This document shows, piece after piece, positions 22,017-28,224 of a DNA stretch of 28,224 bases. Source of the DNA: Piscirickettsiaceae bacterium. GTDB lineage: Bacteria; Pseudomonadota; Gammaproteobacteria; Nitrosococcales; Methylophagaceae. Below the pieces are notes generated by a model, which saw only the letters and a list, made by a program, of their open reading frames with translations, had not been told where the DNA came from and did not search any database. The position numbers were made by a program, and so were the translations under genes. The stretch is from the NCBI GenBank assembly GCA_030627065.1, contig DAOUSV010000004.1, positions 1-28,224 on the forward strand, in the 5' to 3' direction. How positions within the stretch are numbered: the first letter of the stretch is position 1; each line of letters opens with the position of its first letter.

Positions 22017-22042
22017 AGTCCGAGATAATCGGACTTTTTTTT
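22017..22042 (+). terminator. Rho-independent terminator after secF
   Basis: AGTCCGA (22017-22023) pairs with TCGGACT (22029-22035) around a 5-base loop, followed by eight Ts (22035-22042). It also lies 2 bases beyond the stop of the convergent gene at 22044-22289 and could serve both strands. Confidence 0.88.
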
Positions 22043-22043
22043 G

Positions 22044-22289
22044 TTAGCTATATAAAGAAAGAGATTTTGTGATTTTTTGATGATGACTTTGTCTCTTTAT
22101 ACGATGTGATTGTAAATCTAGTACATCGACTGATTGTTTGGCATGTTCTAACTCACGATCTTTTTCTACAGACACAACACTGAGAATACGTAAGCCATCA
22201 TTATTACCTTTATAGCTCATAAAGGTAGCAAATTCATCAAGCCCTTGCATTATCGTTACCATTTCTAGTTCTAGTGCTTTCTTATTCAT
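22044..22289 (-). CDS. Hypothetical 81-residue protein
   Basis: An uninterrupted - strand frame of 81 codons, MNKKALELEMV to KSLSLYS, convergent with secF. It is likely a real gene: the composition is balanced, the centre (FATFMSYKGNNDGLRILSV) looks like ordered protein, and the C-terminal third is basic with several His and Gln. There is no membrane segment or signal peptide. The ribosome site before ATG 22289-22287 is modest (AAAGA). I do not recognise a family and give no function. It shares the terminator hairpin with secF and has 229 bases of non-coding DNA on its upstream side. Confidence 0.55.
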   Translation of the reverse strand: MNKKALELEMVTIMQGLDEFATFMSYKGNNDGLRILSVVSVEKDRELEHAKQSVDVLDLQSHRIKRQSHHQKITKSLSLYS

Positions 22290-22355
22290 TTAATCTTTCA
22301 TCAGCATTTGTATTCAATATAGTTAGTAGCGGCGGATTGAAGGAAATCTTGAGTG

Positions 22356-22374
22356 AGCGCAATGGTGTCGCGCT
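22356..22374. other. Short inverted repeat in the divergent intergenic region
   Basis: AGCGC (22356-22360) and GCGCT (22370-22374) flank 9 bases, within a wider imperfect dyad running from TTGA (22350) to TCAA (22381). It lies in the 229 bases between the - strand hypothetical gene and the PQQ-associated pair. It may be an operator; evidence is weak. Confidence 0.25.
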
Positions 22375-22446
22375 GAGCATTCAATATGCAGAGTGAACTT
22401 TTTTAATTGAAAATCATCTAAGATAAGGAAAAAACCTGCACTATTT

Positions 22447-22489
22447 AGGAGAAACTCCTGATTGTTACAGGGAGTAAGTACTGTATTAT
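22447..22489 (+). promoter_or_regulatory. Putative promoter and dyad for the PQQ-associated pair
   Basis: TTGTTA (22462-22467) and TATTAT (22484-22489), spaced by 16 bases, make a fair sigma-70-type promoter about 30 bases before the substrate-binding protein start. Just upstream, AGGAG-AAA-CTCCT (22447-22459) is a perfect 13-base dyad that could bind a regulator touching the -35 region. Confidence 0.45.
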
Positions 22490-22518
22490 TGCTTGCAGAT
22501 TATAGAGTGGAGAATAAA

Positions 22519-23313
22519 ATGAAAATGATGAAACTATGGCTCTTTGCCCTGTCAGTATTAATGAGTCAGTTATCTGTGGCTGAGACGATGGATGTTAAGT
22601 TGCATTATGTCGGACCAAGTGAAGGCTCTGTGTGGTTAGGAATACAACAAGGGCTTGATGAAGCTAATATCCAAGGGCAGTTCTTAGGTCAAAAATACAG
22701 CGTTGTTCGAGTGACATTAGATGAGCTGAAAGCTCTTGATTCAGTCACCGCCGTATTATTAGCTATTGATGCCGATCAGGTTCTATCGATTGCCCAGTCT
22801 AAGTACTTTGAAAATGTCGCTATCTTTAATATTACTTCTGACAGCAATTCATTACGAAGTGCTTGCCTACCAAATTTACTAAATATTACGTCTAGTCAGC
22901 AGATGAAACAAGATGCAGTGACTCAGATGTTGAAGAAGAATCCTGATTCGAAAGCGCAGGCTCAAGGTTGGCATAAAGATTTTAGAAAGTTTGCTGCAAG
23001 TCAGCTTAATAGTCGGTTTACCAAAGTATCTGGCGTTATTATGGATGACGATGCATGGGCTGGCTGGGCAGCAGTAAAAATGCTATCTGATACCGTAGCG
23101 CGAACACAAAGTGTTGATGCGGCAGTTATGCTTGAGTATTTAAAGAATGATCTTGCCTTTGATGGTCAAAAGGGTGCTGGTGCAACTTTTCGTGACACAG
23201 GGCAATTGCGTCAGTTAGTATTGCTGGTTGAAAATGATAAGATTATTGCCGAAGCGCCATTACGTGGTACAAAAGGTGGTCTTGATAGTCTTGGTTTAAA
23301 AACGTGTAAGTAA
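22519..23313 (+). CDS. Periplasmic substrate-binding-like protein of the PQQ alcohol dehydrogenase-associated type, internally shortened
   Basis: A 264-residue secreted protein. Residues 1-21 are a signal peptide (cleavage likely after LSVA). The N-terminal part starts KLHYVGPSEGSVWLGIQQGL. The later parts with SACLPNLLN, DDDAWAGWAAVKML, FDGQKGAGATFRDTGQLRQ and LDSLGLKTCK match the family of ABC-type binding proteins found beside PQQ-dependent alcohol dehydrogenases. From memory, relatives are nearer 350 residues; the missing part would lie near residues 140-150, where the second lobe normally begins. Cys in SACLP and KTCK may form a disulfide. GTGGAG is 6 bases before ATG 22519. It is followed 15 bases later by the beta-propeller gene. 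No permease or ATPase gene is adjacent. Role in methanol/alcohol oxidation is inferred. Confidence 0.8.
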   Translation: MKMMKLWLFALSVLMSQLSVAETMDVKLHYVGPSEGSVWLGIQQGLDEANIQGQFLGQKYSVVRVTLDELKALDSVTAVLLAIDADQVLSIAQSKYFENVAIFNITSDSNSLRSACLPNLLNITSSQQMKQDAVTQMLKKNPDSKAQAQGWHKDFRKFAASQLNSRFTKVSGVIMDDDAWAGWAAVKMLSDTVARTQSVDAAVMLEYLKNDLAFDGQKGAGATFRDTGQLRQLVLLVENDKIIAEAPLRGTKGGLDSLGLKTCK

Positions 23314-23328
23314 AAGGAAATATTTAAA

Positions 23329-24282
23329 ATGAAATTAAAACAATTACTACTTTCGTCACTTGTGTTTGTAAGTGCTAGTGTATGGGCTGATCCTACCTAT
23401 CGCTTATTTGTCACCAATGAGAAAAGTAACACCGTCAGTGTTATTGACTCCCGCACAGGTAAATTAGAAACGACATTAGAGATTGGAGATCGTCCACGTG
23501 GTATTGGTTTGTCACCTGATCATAAAACATTATATGTAGCAATAAGTGAAGAAAATGCAATTGCAATGGTTGATGTTGCCACATTAAAAACGATTGGCCG
23601 ATTAGAAGCGGGCGAAGATCCTGAAACATTTGATGTTCACCCTAATGGTAATTTATACCTTTCTAATGAAGACGATGCCAAAGCAACGGTAATCAATCCA
23701 ACTACTGGCGAAATCATTCACGAAATTAAAGTGGGAATGGAACCAGAAGGCGTTGCAGTTTCTCCAAATGGTGATGTTGTATTAGTAACCAGTGAGTCAA
23801 TGAATTTAGTTCATATTATTGATACGGCTGATCACAAAATTGTAGCAAATATCCTAGTAGCGGCTCGCCCTCGTGGTTTAGCGTTCAACAATGATGGTAG
23901 CTTAGCTTATGTTAGTAGTGAGATCGGTAATGAAGTAGCTATTATTGATATTGCACAGCGTAAAATTATTAAGAAAGTGGTGATTGATTTACCAAAATCA
24001 AAACCAATGGCATTAGTACTTAGCCCAGATAATAAAGTTATTTATATGACAACTGGCCGAGCGGGTAAGGTTGCTGTTCTTGATGCTAAAACATTAGATA
24101 TCATTTCAACGGCTGATGTCGGCAAGCGCGTTTGGGGTGCCGTGTTAAGTCGTGATGGTTCAACACTTTATACTGCAAATGGTGTGAGTCACACCGTATC
24201 AGTTGTTGATACGGCTACTAGCAAATCAACAATGGAAATTGAAGTCGGTAAATTTCCTTGGGGTTTAGCGCTGGATGATTAA
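23329..24282 (+). CDS. Secreted YVTN-type beta-propeller protein, PQQ catabolism-associated
   Basis: A 317-residue periplasmic protein with a signal peptide (residues 1-20, ending VSASVWA) and about seven YVTN-like blades. Recurrent pieces include RLFVTNEKSNTVSVID, RPRGIGLSPDHKTLYVA, MEPEGVAVSPNGDVVLV and VWGAVLSRDGSTLYTANG. The length and the gene pair match the beta-propeller proteins found next to PQQ-dependent alcohol dehydrogenase genes. The molecular role in that setting is not established; scaffold or assembly functions are possible. AAGGA lies about 8 bases before ATG 23329, and the gene is cotranscribed with the preceding binding-protein gene. A strong terminator follows. No PQQ biosynthesis or dehydrogenase gene is within the window. 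Confidence 0.88.
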   Translation: MKLKQLLLSSLVFVSASVWADPTYRLFVTNEKSNTVSVIDSRTGKLETTLEIGDRPRGIGLSPDHKTLYVAISEENAIAMVDVATLKTIGRLEAGEDPETFDVHPNGNLYLSNEDDAKATVINPTTGEIIHEIKVGMEPEGVAVSPNGDVVLVTSESMNLVHIIDTADHKIVANILVAARPRGLAFNNDGSLAYVSSEIGNEVAIIDIAQRKIIKKVVIDLPKSKPMALVLSPDNKVIYMTTGRAGKVAVLDAKTLDIISTADVGKRVWGAVLSRDGSTLYTANGVSHTVSVVDTATSKSTMEIEVGKFPWGLALDD

Positions 24283-24308
24283 TAGCTAAACTTTCCATAA
24301 AGTTTATG

Positions 24309-24342
24309 AACCCGATAGTGATTACTCATTATCGGGTTTTTT
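24309..24342 (+). terminator. Rho-independent terminator after the beta-propeller gene
   Basis: AACCCGATAGTGA (24309-24321) pairs with TCATTATCGGGTT (24326-24338) through one G-U pair, leaving a 4-base loop, and runs into TTTTTT. A smaller dyad, AAACTTT and AAAGTTT, sits just upstream (24288-24305). Confidence 0.88.
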
Positions 24343-24355
24343 ATTGCCTGATTTT

Positions 24356-24384
24356 TTGTTGTTCAATGGCTTACAAGGTATGAT
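24356..24384 (+). promoter_or_regulatory. Sigma-70-type promoter with start site at or near the ATG
   Basis: TTGTTG (24356-24361) and TATGAT (24379-24384) are spaced by 17 bases, the optimum. Transcription would begin around 24390-24392, i.e. at the ATG of the membrane protein gene, suggesting a leaderless or nearly leaderless mRNA. Confidence 0.5.
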
Positions 24385-24390
24385 GCTCCC

Positions 24391-24903
24391 ATGGAAATAA
24401 TCTTACGTTTTATTGATATTTGTCGCTTCAAAGCAACACCGGCCGATGTGCCTAGCTCACAGTTCTTATTACAAATATCTGTGTTTATTTATTTCATTTT
24501 AGGTATTTTGATGGGGCGAATTAGTGAGGACTGGACGGTAAGTCTTGCTACCAGTTTGTCTGATATTTTTCTTATGATTATTGTCACCAGTTTATTGTTG
24601 AAAACCAGAGGGTTTCAAGTTCGAACACAGCAAACAATAACTGCAATGGCAGGCGCAGGAAGTTGTATTACAATCGTTGGAATGCCTATTGTGGCATGGT
24701 TCTACTACACTACAGAACAAGAACAAATGAATGGGATAGCATTATTATTCATGGTGATGCTGATGTTTTGGAGTTTAATGGTAACAGCACATATTTTTCG
24801 CTATGCATTAGAGATAAAATCCAGCACAGCGGCCATGCTTACAGTTACCTATACCGTCTTATCAATAGTAGCCACAGGTCTGGCTATGTCAGGAGTTGCA
24901 TAA
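24391..24903 (+). CDS. Small integral membrane protein of unknown function upstream of mpl
   Basis: A 170-residue protein with about five hydrophobic helices (roughly 25-45, 49-71, 84-106, 114-137 and 146-168) separated by short loops, some with charged residues. No enzymatic motif is visible, and I do not recognise a family, though small Yip1-like membrane proteins have this size and layout. The frame is well kept and ends with TAA directly against the ATG of mpl, so the two are likely translationally coupled. AAGG is 12 bases upstream of ATG 24391, too far to be a normal ribosome site; see the promoter entry. Possible links to cell-wall recycling are only positional. Confidence 0.8.
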   Translation: MEIILRFIDICRFKATPADVPSSQFLLQISVFIYFILGILMGRISEDWTVSLATSLSDIFLMIIVTSLLLKTRGFQVRTQQTITAMAGAGSCITIVGMPIVAWFYYTTEQEQMNGIALLFMVMLMFWSLMVTAHIFRYALEIKSSTAAMLTVTYTVLSIVATGLAMSGVA

Positions 24904-26262
24904 ATGCATATTCATATCTTAGGAATTTGCGGTACCTTTATGGGCGGTGTTGCCATACTTGCTCGCGAATTAGGCATGACAGTATCAGGTTCTGATGCCA
25001 ATGTTTATCCACCAATGAGCGATCAACTCGCCGCTGCAGGTATTGAATTACAACAAGGCTATGTCGCCGAGCATTTAGATCCTGCCCCTGATTTAGTAGT
25101 GATGGGTAATGCCCTATCTCGTGGCAATCCAGCCGTTGAGTATGTGCTTAATAAAGGCATTCCTTATATTTCAGGGCCGCAGTGGTTGGCTGAAAATGTA
25201 TTGCAAGATAAATGGGTATTGGCAGTCTCAGGCACTCATGGCAAAACCACAACCAGCAGTTTACTGGCTTGGATATTAGAAGATGCCAATATGTCCCCCG
25301 GATTCTTGATTGGTGGCGTACCGGCGAATTTTGGCGAAACAGCACGCTTAGGCAAAACACCGTTTTTCGTGATTGAAGCCGATGAATATGACACCGCATT
25401 TTTTGATAAACGCTCTAAGTTTGTGCATTACCATCCGCGTACATTGGTGATTAATAATCTCGAATTTGATCATGCTGATATCTTCGATGATTTAGCCGCC
25501 ATACAAAAACAATTCCATCATGTTGTTCGCACTGTACCATCAGAAGGCTTATTGATTACGCCATCACATGATGAAGCGGTCGATGATGTACTTCGTATGG
25601 GCTGCTGGACACCGCAACAAACAATCGGCATTGATAATGGACAATTACGAGCAACAAATACTGCTGATGATGGCAGTCAATTTGATGTGACTTTAGAGGG
25701 CGAGCATTACGCCACAGTAACATGGTCAATGTTAGGTCATCATAATGTTAGCAATGCCTTAGCCGCGATTGCTGCTGCCCGTCATGTTGGAGTGACTATT
25801 GAACAGGCTTGTGGAGCACTCGAACGCTTTAAAGGTATTAAACGCCGTATGGAATTACGGGGCAAAGAACAAGGCATCAAAGTGTATGATGACTTTGCTC
25901 ACCATCCCACCGCTATCGCCACTACATTAAACGGCTTAAGAGCCAATATTGGTGATCGCAAATTAATTGCTATCTTAGAACCGCGATCCAACACTATGAA
26001 AATGGGTGTTCATCAACAAACTTTAGCCGAATCACTACAAGTAGCGGATCGGGTTATCTTATTAGAAGAAGCAGGTGTGGGTTTATCTCTCAGCGATATT
26101 CAGCAACAATTGGGCGAAAAGGCAGTGATTGAAACCAGTATTGAAGCGATTATTAACACGGTATGTGCCGAAGCTAAATCAGGTGATGAAGTGTTGATTA
26201 TGAGCAATGGTGGCTTTGGTGGTATTCATCAAAAACTATTAACCGCATTGGCACAACGATGA
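24904..26262 (+). CDS. mpl: UDP-N-acetylmuramate:L-alanyl-gamma-D-glutamyl-meso-diaminopimelate ligase
   Basis: A 452-residue Mur-ligase-family enzyme that attaches the recycled tripeptide L-Ala-gamma-D-Glu-mDAP to UDP-MurNAc, feeding murein recycling. The N-terminal domain starts HILGICGTFMGGVAILARE, the Mpl version of the MurC Rossmann motif. The ATP loop is GTHGKTTT at about 110-117. The central domain has IEADEYDTAFFDKRSKF and NNLEFDHADIFD, and the C-terminal domain has VYDDFAHHPTAI and LEPRSNTMKMG. Length fits the family. It starts immediately after the membrane-protein stop and overlaps ubiX by 4 bases (ATGA), so the three form one unit. Confidence 0.97.
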   Translation: MHIHILGICGTFMGGVAILARELGMTVSGSDANVYPPMSDQLAAAGIELQQGYVAEHLDPAPDLVVMGNALSRGNPAVEYVLNKGIPYISGPQWLAENVLQDKWVLAVSGTHGKTTTSSLLAWILEDANMSPGFLIGGVPANFGETARLGKTPFFVIEADEYDTAFFDKRSKFVHYHPRTLVINNLEFDHADIFDDLAAIQKQFHHVVRTVPSEGLLITPSHDEAVDDVLRMGCWTPQQTIGIDNGQLRATNTADDGSQFDVTLEGEHYATVTWSMLGHHNVSNALAAIAAARHVGVTIEQACGALERFKGIKRRMELRGKEQGIKVYDDFAHHPTAIATTLNGLRANIGDRKLIAILEPRSNTMKMGVHQQTLAESLQVADRVILLEEAGVGLSLSDIQQQLGEKAVIETSIEAIINTVCAEAKSGDEVLIMSNGGFGGIHQKLLTALAQR

Positions 26263-26867
26263 CTGATAACACTCAGATAGCACTTGCATTAACAGGTGCT
26301 TCCGGCGCGCCGTATAGCCAACGATTGCTTGAGGTATTATTGGGGCAGGGCATTACTGTTCATTTGATGATCTCAGCCGCCGCTCGTATTGTATTTTCCG
26401 ATGAACTTGATTGGAAACTGCCCGCTCGAGCCTGTGATGTGCATAAAATGCTGGTGAAAGAATTTGACTGCAATCCAGAACATTTAAAAGTCTATGGCGA
26501 ACAGCAATGGAGCTCCCCCCTTGCCAGTGGCTCACACAAAGTCGGAACAATGATTGTTTGCCCCTGCACAATGGGAACACTCTCTTCAATTGCCGTCGGC
26601 AGTAGTGATAACTTAATCAATCGCGCCGCTGATGTGATGATTAAAGAAGAGCGAAAGTTGATATTAGTACCGCGTGAAATGCCATATTCAGCGATACATT
26701 TAGAAAACATGCTTAAACTGGCACGGTTAGGGGTCTGTATCTTGCCACCGAATCCTGGCTTCTATTTCAAACCTACACAGTTATCAGAAATTGTTGATTT
26801 TGTAGTTGCCCGCATTTTAGACCAGGCCAAAATTGAACATCATCTCCAGCCTATCTGGGGCGAATAA
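26259..26867 (+). CDS. ubiX: Flavin prenyltransferase UbiX
   Basis: A 202-residue flavoprotein of the HFCD-like family that makes prenylated FMN, the cofactor for UbiD decarboxylase in ubiquinone synthesis. The N terminus has ALTGASGAPYSQRLLEVL (FMN site). The centre has VCPCTMGTLSSIAVGSSDNL followed by NRAADVMIKEERKLILVPRE, and the C-terminal part has MPYSAIHLENMLKL and ILPPNPGFYFKP, all diagnostic. The start overlaps the mpl stop as ATGA. The mpl-ubiX pairing is frequent in gammaproteobacteria. ubiD is not in the window. Confidence 0.97.
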   Translation: MTDNTQIALALTGASGAPYSQRLLEVLLGQGITVHLMISAAARIVFSDELDWKLPARACDVHKMLVKEFDCNPEHLKVYGEQQWSSPLASGSHKVGTMIVCPCTMGTLSSIAVGSSDNLINRAADVMIKEERKLILVPREMPYSAIHLENMLKLARLGVCILPPNPGFYFKPTQLSEIVDFVVARILDQAKIEHHLQPIWGE

Positions 26868-26897
26868 ATTGTTTTTAAGTGTCAGTTAATACTCACG

Positions 26898-26903
26898 TAT
26901 AAT
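26898..26903 (+). promoter_or_regulatory. Possible -10 element for fhs
   Basis: TATAAT lies 32 bases before the fhs start, a suitable place for a promoter. The best -35 at 17-18 base spacing is TTAAGT/TTTAAG (26874-26880), which is weak. No terminator is seen after ubiX, so fhs may also be read from upstream. Confidence 0.35.
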
Positions 26904-26935
26904 TCACATATTAAATTAGTTATCCGGAAGCCAAT

Positions 26936-28224
26936 ATGTCAGATATTGAAATCGCACAGCAAGCCAAAATGGATCAAATTATTCCATTAGCTCAAGCGCG
27001 TTTAGGTTTAGATCCTCTACAACTGGATCCTTATGGTCATTACAAAGCTAAAATCTCGTTGGATGTGATGAATGATCTGGCTGATAAAGTCGATGGTAAA
27101 TTGATTCTTGTTACCGCAGTTAGCCCAACTCCTGCGGGAGAAGGTAAAACTACCACGACGATTGGTTTAAGCGATGCCTTAAATCGGATTGGTAAAAACT
27201 CAATGGTGTGCGTGCGTGAACCTTCAATGGGACCTTGCTTTGGAATGAAAGGCGGCGCGGCAGGCGGGGGTTATGCCCAAGTTGTACCGATGGAGGATAT
27301 TAACCTTCACTTCACCGGTGATTTACATGCCATTGGCGCAGCACATAATCTATTATCAGCGATGATTGATAACCATATCCATCATGGTAACGCCTTAGAC
27401 TTAGATGTTCGTAAAATCACGTGGGGACGCGTGATGGATATGAATGATCGGGTGCTACGTCAAATTAATGTCGGTTTGGGTGGAGCAGTGAATGGATTTC
27501 CACGTGAAGATGGCTTTGATATTGTAGTCGCCTCAGAAGTGATGGCGATATTTTGCTTATCAAGCACCCTGAAAGAATTAAAACAACGCTTGGCTAATAT
27601 TCAAATTGGCTATTCACGTGATGGCACGGCTAGATTAGCCAAAGACTTAAATGCCCAAGGTGCAATGGCAGCCTTATTAAAAGAAGCCTTAAAACCGAAT
27701 TTAGTACAAACCCTAGAAAATAATCCAGCCTTTGTTCATGGTGGTCCTTTTGCCAATATTGCCCATGGTTGTAATTCACTGATATCAACCAAGATGGCAC
27801 TAAAGATGACGGACTATGTTGTCACTGAAGCTGGTTTTGGTGCTGATCTTGGTGCTGAGAAGTTTATTGACATTAAATGCCGTAAAGCAGGAATTAAGCC
27901 TGATATAGCGGTGATTGTCGCTACGGTTAAGGCTTTGAAATACCACGGTGGGGCAAATGTTAAAGAGTTAGCGAATGAAGATTTAGCCGCACTTGGGCAA
28001 GGTATGGAAAATTTAAAGCGTCATTTAAGTAATATTCAAGATCAGTTTGGCTTGCCATGTGTTGTTGCGATTAACCATTTTGATCAAGATACTGATGCCG
28101 AGATTGATTTAATCAAAGCTGCAGTTGAGTCATTTGGAGCTAAAGCAGTTGTAGCGAAACATTGGGCAGAAGGTGGAGCTGGCGCTGAAGACTTGGCTCA
28201 ACAAGTCATTGCTATGTTGGATGA
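26936..28224 (+). CDS. fhs: Formate-tetrahydrofolate ligase, N-terminal part (truncated by window edge)
   Basis: The frame starts at ATG 26936 (GGAAG 5 bases upstream) and is open to the window end, giving about 429 residues of a family usually near 555-560. The enzyme makes 10-formyl-tetrahydrofolate from formate, THF and ATP. The N terminus has YGHYKAKISLD and the ATP loop TPAGEGKTTTT at about 65-75. Then come REPSMGPCFGMKGGAAGGG, the HFTGDLHAI segment, and FVHGGPFANIAHGCNSL, all family hallmarks. In methylotrophs it links C1 oxidation and assimilation through formate, which fits the PQQ-associated genes nearby. The C-terminal quarter is outside the window. Confidence 0.96.
   Translation, partial: MSDIEIAQQAKMDQIIPLAQARLGLDPLQLDPYGHYKAKISLDVMNDLADKVDGKLILVTAVSPTPAGEGKTTTTIGLSDALNRIGKNSMVCVREPSMGPCFGMKGGAAGGGYAQVVPMEDINLHFTGDLHAIGAAHNLLSAMIDNHIHHGNALDLDVRKITWGRVMDMNDRVLRQINVGLGGAVNGFPREDGFDIVVASEVMAIFCLSSTLKELKQRLANIQIGYSRDGTARLAKDLNAQGAMAALLKEALKPNLVQTLENNPAFVHGGPFANIAHGCNSLISTKMALKMTDYVVTEAGFGADLGAEKFIDIKCRKAGIKPDIAVIVATVKALKYHGGANVKELANEDLAALGQGMENLKRHLSNIQDQFGLPCVVAINHFDQDTDAEIDLIKAAVESFGAKAVVAKHWAEGGAGAEDLAQQVIAMLD

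Noticed and set aside
24663..24995. A 110-codon + strand frame overlapping the membrane protein gene and the mpl start
   Set aside because: It overlaps two well-supported frames and its product is rich in Tyr, His, Arg and Ser with no recognisable pattern; it is an out-of-frame shadow.

Overview
The window is an AT-rich bacterial chromosome segment. Protein similarity, the tgt-yajC-secD-secF order, mpl next to ubiX, and sigma-54 type flagellar promoters all point to a gammaproteobacterium. Two genes of the kind associated with PQQ-dependent alcohol dehydrogenase systems, plus a formate-tetrahydrofolate ligase gene, suggest a methylotroph, perhaps Methylophaga or a relative. The genus is inference from gene content only.

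Bases 1-16500 hold a flagellar and chemotaxis block, all on the + strand: fliH (3' end), fliI, fliJ, a small unknown gene, a STAS protein, cheY, cheA, cheW, a ParA-type ATPase, a soluble receptor, cheR, cheD, cheB, a small membrane receptor, a second STAS protein, then fliK and a third receptor. The order cheY-cheA-cheW-receptor-cheR-cheD-cheB is that of the Pseudomonas aeruginosa che2 cluster. Here it sits between fliJ and fliK, with a sigma-54-like promoter at each end, and it carries an extra parA.

The soluble receptor at 6691-9180 has a basic N-terminal tail, a flavohemoglobin-type globin, two near-duplicate PAS domains, a HAMP-like linker, the signalling hairpin and a CheR-type C-terminal pentapeptide. 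With the ParA ATPase directly upstream, this looks like a cytoplasmic, haem-sensing array with its own positioning system. No cheZ or cheC is present. The small receptor at 12116-13300 carries a CheZ-like D-x3-Q motif after its signalling hairpin and may supply CheY-P phosphatase activity.

Bases 16500-22040 are housekeeping: pyrF on the - strand, then tgt, yajC, secD and secF. A MITE-like palindromic element separates tgt from yajC. Bases 22040-24345 hold a small unknown gene on the - strand and the pair of PQQ-associated periplasmic proteins; the substrate-binding protein appears to lack its middle part. Bases 24350-28224 hold a small membrane protein, mpl, ubiX and the 5' part of fhs.

No rRNA, tRNA, CRISPR array, phage gene or transposase gene was seen.
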